NCBI GenBank assembly: GCA_002293455.1
Contig: DBDH01000024.1
Coordinates: 1 to 10,500, forward strand
Length of the DNA: 10,500 nt
Source of the DNA: Treponema sp. UBA937
Lineage (GTDB): Bacteria > Spirochaetota > Spirochaetia > Treponematales > Breznakiellaceae
Direction: 5' to 3'
The translations under genes and the position numbers were made by a program. Below, one piece after another: positions 6,403 to 10,500 of the stretch. The notes beneath the pieces were generated by a model. That model searched no databases and was not told the origin of the DNA. It saw only the letters and a list, made by a program, of their open reading frames with translations. Position 1 is the first letter of the stretch. Each line of letters begins with the position of its first letter.

Positions 6403-6691
6403 ATGCATACGATTTTCCGGGGACAGCATACTTGTAAATATAAAGGCGGTTCCCGGAGCGTCAAAAAACGAAACCGCCGGCATACAAGGGGACCGGTTGA
6501 GAATCCGCATAGCCGCGGCGCCGGAAGACGGAAAGGCTAATTCAGAACTGATTTCTTTTCTTGCCAAAATCCTCTCCTGTCCAAAAAAGGAGATTGCCCT
6601 TGTTTCGGGAGAAAAGTCCCGCTTAAAAACGATAAGCGTTCCGCTTCGCTTTAAAGAAACATTGGAGCTTTTATTGAAAGAATCTCTCTAA
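6395..6691 (+). CDS. DUF167 / YggU family protein
   Basis: This 98-residue protein matches the small DUF167 family, whose function is not established. The signature is clear: VPGASKN (19-25), LRIRIAAAPEDGKANSELI (35-53) and SGEKSRLKTI (71-80), corresponding to the family pattern of a Pro-rich strand, PxxGKAN and SGxxSRxK. ATG at 6395 is chosen because AAAGGGA (6382-6388) precedes it and the conserved domain begins immediately. An in-frame ATG at 6332 lies inside the previous gene and would add an unrelated extension. The gene overlaps the stop of the 5854 gene by eight bases and is followed by murC after 17 bases. YggU-like genes often sit beside cell-division or cell-wall genes, which agrees with this setting. 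Confidence 0.85.
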   Translation: MAECIRFSGDSILVNIKAVPGASKNETAGIQGDRLRIRIAAAPEDGKANSELISFLAKILSCPKKEIALVSGEKSRLKTISVPLRFKETLELLLKESL

Positions 6692-6702
6692 TATTGTACG
6701 AT
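6674..6702 (+). promoter_or_regulatory. Possible internal promoter for murC, leaderless
   Basis: TTGAAA (6674-6679) and TACGAT (6697-6702) are 17 bases apart, with five and four of six consensus matches. The murC ATG at 6709 falls six bases after the -10 box, near the expected transcription start, and has no Shine-Dalgarno sequence. The site lies at the 3' end of the DUF167 gene, so it would be an internal operon promoter. Confidence 0.35.
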
Positions 6703-6708
6703 TAGTGT

Positions 6709-8172
6709 ATGGATTACAAACGGCTTTTACAGCCCGGCTTCAAGGTGTATATGATCGGTATAAAAGGAACCGGGATGTGCGCTCTGTCGGAATTGCTTTT
6801 TCATTCAGGGATTGTTGTTTCAGGTTCAGACACTGCCGAAACTTTTTATACCGATGAAATTCTCACGACGCTGGGGATTCCTTATTACGAGGATTTTTCG
6901 GTCACGCATCTCGATGAAAAGCCCGATCTTATTATCTATTCCGCGGCTTACTCCCCGGATAATAACTGCGAAATGGCTTATGCCGCGGGCGCCGCTGTTC
7001 CCATGCTGAAATATACCGATGCTTTGGGCGTCTTTTCATCCCATTTTGATTCTTCCGGCATCGCCGGAGTGCATGGGAAAACAACAACCACGGCTTTAGC
7101 GGGAACCTTGATCAAATCCTTACATCTTCCGGCTCAAATCCTGGCAGGAAGCGGCGTTGCCTCTTTCGGCGGAACATCAACATTGAGCCTGGGGCAGAAG
7201 TATTTTGTGGCGGAAACCTGTGAATACCGGAAGCATTTTCTTTCGTTTCATCCTCAAAGGATTATCTTGACCAGCGTCGAATGGGATCATCAAGATTTTT
7301 TTCCCACTTATGAATCCATAAGGGATACTTTTTTGGAATATGTCAGGCTTCTTCCGCACAGAGGTGAGCTTATTTATTGCGCCGACGATGAGGGAGCGGC
7401 GGAAGTTGTCCGCATCATGCGGAAAGAACGCCCCGACATTCTGTACATCCCTTACGGTTTTACGGCTCCTGGGGATTATCATATTGAATACATGAAAACC
7501 GAACATGAACGCACAATAATGAAGCTTGAAGGATTTGATCAAATATTTAAGCTGAAGGTCGCGGGAAAGCATATTGTTCTTGATACCGCCGCCGCCGCCG
7601 CGCTTACGGTAAGTTTGGCAAAAAAAGAATATGGCCCTGAGCAGCCGGATGCAGCGTCCCTGGAAAAGATGGCGGAAGCACTCGAAAACTTTGGCGGAAG
7701 CCGCCGCCGCTCGGAAATTATAGGCGAAGCCGGCGGCATTCTTTTTATGGACGATTACGGCCATCATCCTACCGCGATAAAAACAACCCTGGAAGGACTG
7801 AAAGCGTTTTATCCCCGGCGGCGCCTTGTTGTCAGTTTTATGAGCCATACGTATACCAGAACAGCGGCCCTTCTTGAAGAATTCGCGGCGGCCTTTGCTT
7901 CGGCGGAAATGCTGCTGCTTCATAAGATTTACAGTTCCGCGCGGGAACAGTACCACGGCGGAGTAAACGGCAGAACGCTTTTTGAACGGGCTTCATCATA
8001 CAATAAAGATATTCATTATTTTGATGAACCCTTGGACGCGGAAGATTTTTTACTTGACGCGTTAAAACCCGGCGATCTTTTTATCACTATGGGAGCGGGC
8101 GATAACTGGAAACTGGGAAAAGCTGTTTTTGAAAGATTAAAAGAAAACGCAGACAACGGAGTACAACATTGA
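6709..8172 (+). CDS. murC: UDP-N-acetylmuramate--L-alanine ligase (MurC)
   Basis: MurC is a cytoplasmic ATP-dependent ligase that adds the first amino acid, L-alanine, to UDP-N-acetylmuramate in peptidoglycan precursor synthesis. This 487-residue protein shows all three Mur-ligase domains. The N-terminal UDP-binding loop is GIKGTGM (17-23). The central ATPase has GVHGKTTTTAL (120-130), AETCEYR (168-174) and DHQDFF (193-198). The C-terminal domain begins near SRRRSEIIGE (331-340) and DDYGHHPTAI (348-357). The EYR form of the central motif resembles clostridial and treponemal MurC, and the DDYGHHP form fits MurC rather than Mpl. The stretch normally reading HNxxN is HIVLD (288-292), so a highly conserved Asn is Asp. 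No ribosome site precedes ATG 6709. The TGA overlaps the TTG start of the next gene. Confidence 0.93.
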   Translation: MDYKRLLQPGFKVYMIGIKGTGMCALSELLFHSGIVVSGSDTAETFYTDEILTTLGIPYYEDFSVTHLDEKPDLIIYSAAYSPDNNCEMAYAAGAAVPMLKYTDALGVFSSHFDSSGIAGVHGKTTTTALAGTLIKSLHLPAQILAGSGVASFGGTSTLSLGQKYFVAETCEYRKHFLSFHPQRIILTSVEWDHQDFFPTYESIRDTFLEYVRLLPHRGELIYCADDEGAAEVVRIMRKERPDILYIPYGFTAPGDYHIEYMKTEHERTIMKLEGFDQIFKLKVAGKHIVLDTAAAAALTVSLAKKEYGPEQPDAASLEKMAEALENFGGSRRRSEIIGEAGGILFMDDYGHHPTAIKTTLEGLKAFYPRRRLVVSFMSHTYTRTAALLEEFAAAFASAEMLLLHKIYSSAREQYHGGVNGRTLFERASSYNKDIHYFDEPLDAEDFLLDALKPGDLFITMGAGDNWKLGKAVFERLKENADNGVQH

Positions 8173-9035
8173 AAAGCATGACCGGTTACGGATACAAAGA
8201 ATGGCAGAACGATTCGCTTTTTCTATCGGTGGAAATAAAAGGATACAACAACCGCTTTTTGGAAGTCTTTGTCAATCTTCCGCCCTTCCTCGCTTCAATT
8301 GAATTAAAGATTAAGGAGCTGACGGCGGAATTTTGCAGGCGCGGCAAAGTTGAAATCAATATCAGATTAAAAGAATTGAACTCTGATATGGAAGTATCGA
8401 TAAATTGGGGCGCGGCAGAGGCTTACCATAAAGCGATAGAAACGCTTGCCAGAAATTTCAAGCTGAAAGATAAACCCGGCTTAAAAGATTTGCTTGCCCT
8501 CGAAGGAATTCTCCAGATTGATAAAAAACGCGACAACGAAAAATATTGGCTCTCCCTGGAACCGCTCGTGAAAGGCGCCCTAGAACAATTTAACATAGAA
8601 CGGCAAAGAGAGGGAAACCACACCAAGGACGATATTGTATCTCATCTGGATTCAATAAGAAAATCGCAATGTATCATACAAGGATACGCGCCGCAGCTTG
8701 AAAAAGATATAACGGAAAATCTGCGCGCAAAAATCAATGAGTATCTTTCGGATAAAATTGATGAAAACCGTATCTTGCAAGAAACGGCCATCCTATTGAT
8801 GAAGTATACTATATCGGAAGAACTTTCCCGGCTGGACGCCCATCTTACAGAATTCCGTGAGGAACTGGAAAGGAATCCCGCACCCGGGAAAAAACTTGAT
8901 TTCCTGTCCCAGGAAATCAACCGCGAAATAAACACCATCGGTTCAAAAAGTCCTGTCCTGGAAGTAAACCGGGAAGTGGTATCCATGAAGGATGCGCTTG
9001 AAAATATCCGTGAACAATTAAGGAATGTAGAATGA
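8169..9035 (+). CDS. yicC: YicC family endoribonuclease
   Basis: This 288-residue protein spans the full YicC family. It has the conserved opening MKSMTGYG, an N-terminal YicC domain (about 1-155) and a C-terminal DUF1732 domain. The latter is marked by LDAHLTEF, GKKLDFLSQEINREINT (240-256), SKSPVLEVNREVV and a terminal IREQLRNVE. E. coli YicC has been reported to be an endoribonuclease acting in RNA turnover, so a cytoplasmic RNA-processing role is expected; the substrate here is unknown. The start is TTG at 8169, supported by the conserved N-terminus and by GGAG at 8158-8161 seven bases upstream. The start overlaps the murC stop, and the 3' end overlaps the kinase gene by four bases. In many bacteria yicC lies next to a nucleotide kinase gene, and here too. 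Confidence 0.92.
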   Translation: MKSMTGYGYKEWQNDSLFLSVEIKGYNNRFLEVFVNLPPFLASIELKIKELTAEFCRRGKVEINIRLKELNSDMEVSINWGAAEAYHKAIETLARNFKLKDKPGLKDLLALEGILQIDKKRDNEKYWLSLEPLVKGALEQFNIERQREGNHTKDDIVSHLDSIRKSQCIIQGYAPQLEKDITENLRAKINEYLSDKIDENRILQETAILLMKYTISEELSRLDAHLTEFREELERNPAPGKKLDFLSQEINREINTIGSKSPVLEVNREVVSMKDALENIREQLRNVE

Positions 9036-9568
9036 ACAAGAATGTAAGGATCGCGGTTTCCGGAAAAAGCGGCTGCGGAAATACTACGGTAAGCAAAATC
9101 CTGGCGGAACAGCTTGGGCTCCGTTTCATCAATTTTACTTTCAGAAGCCTTGCGGATGAAAAGGGCATTTCCCTTGAAGAAGTTCTTGCTCTTGCCGCAA
9201 AGGATGATTGGTGGGACAAAGAAGTTGACCGCTGCCAGGTCGAACTTGCAATGCAGGACGGCGGCTGTGTTCTCGGTTCCAGGCTGGCGATATGGATGCT
9301 CAAGGAAGCCGATTTAAAAGTGTATCTCCGCGCAAAGCCCGAAGTACAGGCAAGGCGGATTTTTCAGCGTGAAGGCGGCAGCCTCGAAGATATTGCGGCC
9401 TTTACCGCGGAACGGGACCGGCAGGACAAAGAACGCTATCTGCGGATATACGGAATTGATAATGACGATTATTCATTTGCGGATATTGTTATTGACACCG
9501 ATACCATCGATCCTATACAGATTGCCGAACTCATCAAAAATGATTTAAAGGAAAAAGATTTACTTTAA
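9032..9568 (+). CDS. Cytidylate kinase-like protein with altered P-loop
   Basis: This 178-residue protein resembles the short, archaeal-type cytidylate kinases, which transfer phosphate from ATP to CMP or dCMP. Supporting segments are SRLAIWMLKEADLKVYL (83-99), ARRIFQREGG (107-116) for the Arg-rich lid, and RYLRIYGIDNDDY (135-147) with VIDTD near the end. The Walker A loop reads GKSGCGNTT (11-19): Asn17 replaces the usual lysine, while Lys12 sits where deviant Walker A proteins of the MinD type keep their signature lysine. It may be an active kinase with a relocated lysine or a nucleotide-binding regulator. I recall similar loops in other spirochaete proteins, so this could be clade-typical. 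AAGGA upstream and a four-base overlap with yicC support ATG 9032. No gene symbol is given because it is not the usual bacterial Cmk. Confidence 0.8.
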   Translation: MNKNVRIAVSGKSGCGNTTVSKILAEQLGLRFINFTFRSLADEKGISLEEVLALAAKDDWWDKEVDRCQVELAMQDGGCVLGSRLAIWMLKEADLKVYLRAKPEVQARRIFQREGGSLEDIAAFTAERDRQDKERYLRIYGIDNDDYSFADIVIDTDTIDPIQIAELIKNDLKEKDLL

Positions 9569-9576
9569 TCTTTTTC
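9551..9576. terminator. Perfect 10-bp inverted repeat at the kinase stop, possible weak terminator
   Basis: GAAAAAGATT (9551-9560) and AATCTTTTTC (9567-9576) pair perfectly around a six-base loop that leads into the TAA stop (9566-9568). The stem is AT-rich, and the T-run forms part of the arm instead of following it. Termination would therefore be inefficient, allowing read-through into mutY. It may instead stabilise the 3' end of the upstream message. Confidence 0.4.
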
Positions 9577-9592
9577 GTGTGATTAAATCGTA

Positions 9593-10402
9593 ATGGACAA
9601 CGAGACTTTCAAAAAAATTATACTTACTCATTACCATGAAGCGGGGAGAACTTTTCCCTGGCGCGAACATATCAATCCCTGGGGCGTGCTGGTTTCTGAA
9701 TTTATGTTACAGCAGACACAAACCGAAAGGGTTATTGATTACTGGAACCGTTGGATGGAAAAATGGCCGTCTCCAAAAGATTTTGCGGAAGCAGGCCTTG
9801 AGGAAGTGCTCCGTGAGTGGAGCGGCCTGGGATACAACCGGCGCGCCAGGTTTTTAAAAGAAGCCGCAAGAAAAATTGTCGATGATTTTTCCGGACAGGT
9901 TCCCCAAACGCCCGGCGAACTTAAAACGCTTCCCGGAATCGGTGAATACAGTTCCGGCGCCGTTGCCTGTTTCGCGTACAATGTTCCATGCGTTTTTATC
10001 GAAACCAATATCCGCAGGGTTCTGCTGCATTTTTTCTTTCAGGATCAGTCCGATATAAAAGACAGCAAATTGTTTCCTATTCTTGAAGACACACTGGACA
10101 AAAAAAATCCAAGGCTTTGGTATTGGGCATTGATGGATTACGGTGCCGAACTGAAAAAGCTGACGGCTAATCCCAACCGCCGGAGCGCCCATTATACAAA
10201 GCAAAGCAAATTTGAAGGTTCGCTCCGTCAAGTGCGGGGAGCGATAATAAAGGCTCTGGCAAAAGAAGGGCCCGCGGATATGGAAGCTCTTAATCAAAAA
10301 ACCGGTTTTGATTATGACAGAATAAAAGAGGCTTTGGAAAAATTGCGTCATGAATCTATGGTAGCGGAAAACAAAGGGACATATAAAATCACGGATCAAT
10401 GA
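9593..10402 (+). CDS. mutY: A/G-specific adenine glycosylase, MutY type without Fe-S cluster
   Basis: MutY removes adenine mispaired with 8-oxoguanine in base-excision repair. This 269-residue protein has the HhH-GPD core: FPWR (21-24), SEFMLQQTQ (35-43) with catalytic Glu36, GLGYNRRAR (78-86) and the helix-hairpin-helix LPGIGEYSSGA (113-123). The conserved catalytic Asp position reads IETNIRRV (136-143), with Glu137 in its place. The four cysteines of the usual Fe-S cluster are absent after MDYGA (181-185), and there is no C-terminal NUDIX-like domain. Instead, residues about 205-269 start with KFEGSLRQVRG and resemble a winged helix. MutY proteins without the cluster are known in several lineages. 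It may be an adenine glycosylase or a related HhH glycosylase with other specificity. ATG 9593 has no clear ribosome site and lies 24 bases after the kinase stop. The AT-rich GTGTGATTAAATC just upstream may be a weak extended -10. Confidence 0.85.
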   Translation: MDNETFKKIILTHYHEAGRTFPWREHINPWGVLVSEFMLQQTQTERVIDYWNRWMEKWPSPKDFAEAGLEEVLREWSGLGYNRRARFLKEAARKIVDDFSGQVPQTPGELKTLPGIGEYSSGAVACFAYNVPCVFIETNIRRVLLHFFFQDQSDIKDSKLFPILEDTLDKKNPRLWYWALMDYGAELKKLTANPNRRSAHYTKQSKFEGSLRQVRGAIIKALAKEGPADMEALNQKTGFDYDRIKEALEKLRHESMVAENKGTYKITDQ

Positions 10403-10479
10403 GTATGCTGGTAAGCAGTAGGCCGGCCGTTCAATAATAGTTATTCAAACATTGCCAATCAACAACTCCGCCGGCAGAA
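10403..10479. other. Non-coding spacer after mutY
   Basis: No supportable gene is visible. The stretch contains the eight-base palindrome GGCCGGCC (10421-10428) and an imperfect inverted repeat, TTCAATAA / TTATTCAA, around 10430-10448 with one mismatch. Neither is followed by a T-run, so no convincing terminator for mutY is seen. Confidence 0.3.
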
Positions 10480-10500
10480 GAGCCTGTCCTAAAAATTGTG
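10480..10500. mobile_element. Possible terminal inverted repeat of an IS256-family insertion sequence
   Basis: The window ends in GAGCCTGTCCTAAAA followed by ATTGTG. Terminal repeats of IS256-type (mutator) elements often contain an AATTGTGT core near the outer end, so this may be the first bases of such an element lying just past the window. Only one end is present and no transposase is visible, so the call is tentative. Confidence 0.3.

Noticed and set aside
7177..7956. Long open frame (259 codons) on the minus strand inside murC
   Set aside because: It lies wholly antisense to a confidently identified MurC; the product has no recognisable motif and a composition expected of a shadow frame.
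9854..10399. Open frame of 181 codons on the minus strand inside mutY
   Set aside because: It is antisense to the conserved HhH glycosylase, with no motif or ribosome site to support it.

Overview
The window looks like part of a spirochaete chromosome, most likely a Treponema relative. The reasons are the murC - yicC-like - small kinase - mutY gene order, a lipoprotein with a relaxed spirochaete-type lipobox, and an A/G adenine glycosylase of the clade without an iron-sulfur cluster. From memory, T. pallidum also has murC and mutY close together with mfd next. All family assignments were made by eye.

Layout. (1) 1-1906: an AT-rich block (roughly one third G+C by eye, against about 45% later) with its own promoter and an inverted repeat overlapping the -35 box. 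It encodes a 75-residue single-membrane-span protein, an unrecognised 275-residue protein that may have a degenerate phospholipase-D-like fold, and a membrane lipid kinase of the SEC59/DGK1/VTE5 type. This is the best candidate here for an undescribed, possibly acquired, cassette. (2) 1950-3217: a zinc-knuckle plus pentapeptide-repeat protein, probably from a leaderless mRNA, overlapping a metallo-beta-lactamase-fold hydrolase. (3) 3245-5771, minus strand: a degenerate nucleotidyltransferase-like protein followed by a large lipoprotein with an HExxH motif. (4) 5854-10402, plus strand: a tight housekeeping cluster of a 2H-phosphoesterase-like protein, a DUF167 protein, MurC, a YicC-family endoribonuclease, a cytidylate-kinase-like protein and an Fe-S-less MutY. 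(5) 10403-10500: non-coding sequence ending in what may be the terminal repeat of an IS256-type insertion sequence.

How the genes fit together. The housekeeping cluster joins cell-wall precursor synthesis (MurC), RNA turnover (YicC), nucleotide metabolism (the kinase) and oxidative DNA repair (MutY). The genes overlap or nearly abut, so they are probably co-transcribed, although murC and mutY lack Shine-Dalgarno sequences and may also have their own promoters. Several proteins have lost or changed a hallmark residue: the kinase P-loop lysine, the MutY catalytic aspartate, the metallo-beta-lactamase motif aspartate, a Mur-ligase asparagine, and the two HxT motifs of the 2H-like protein.
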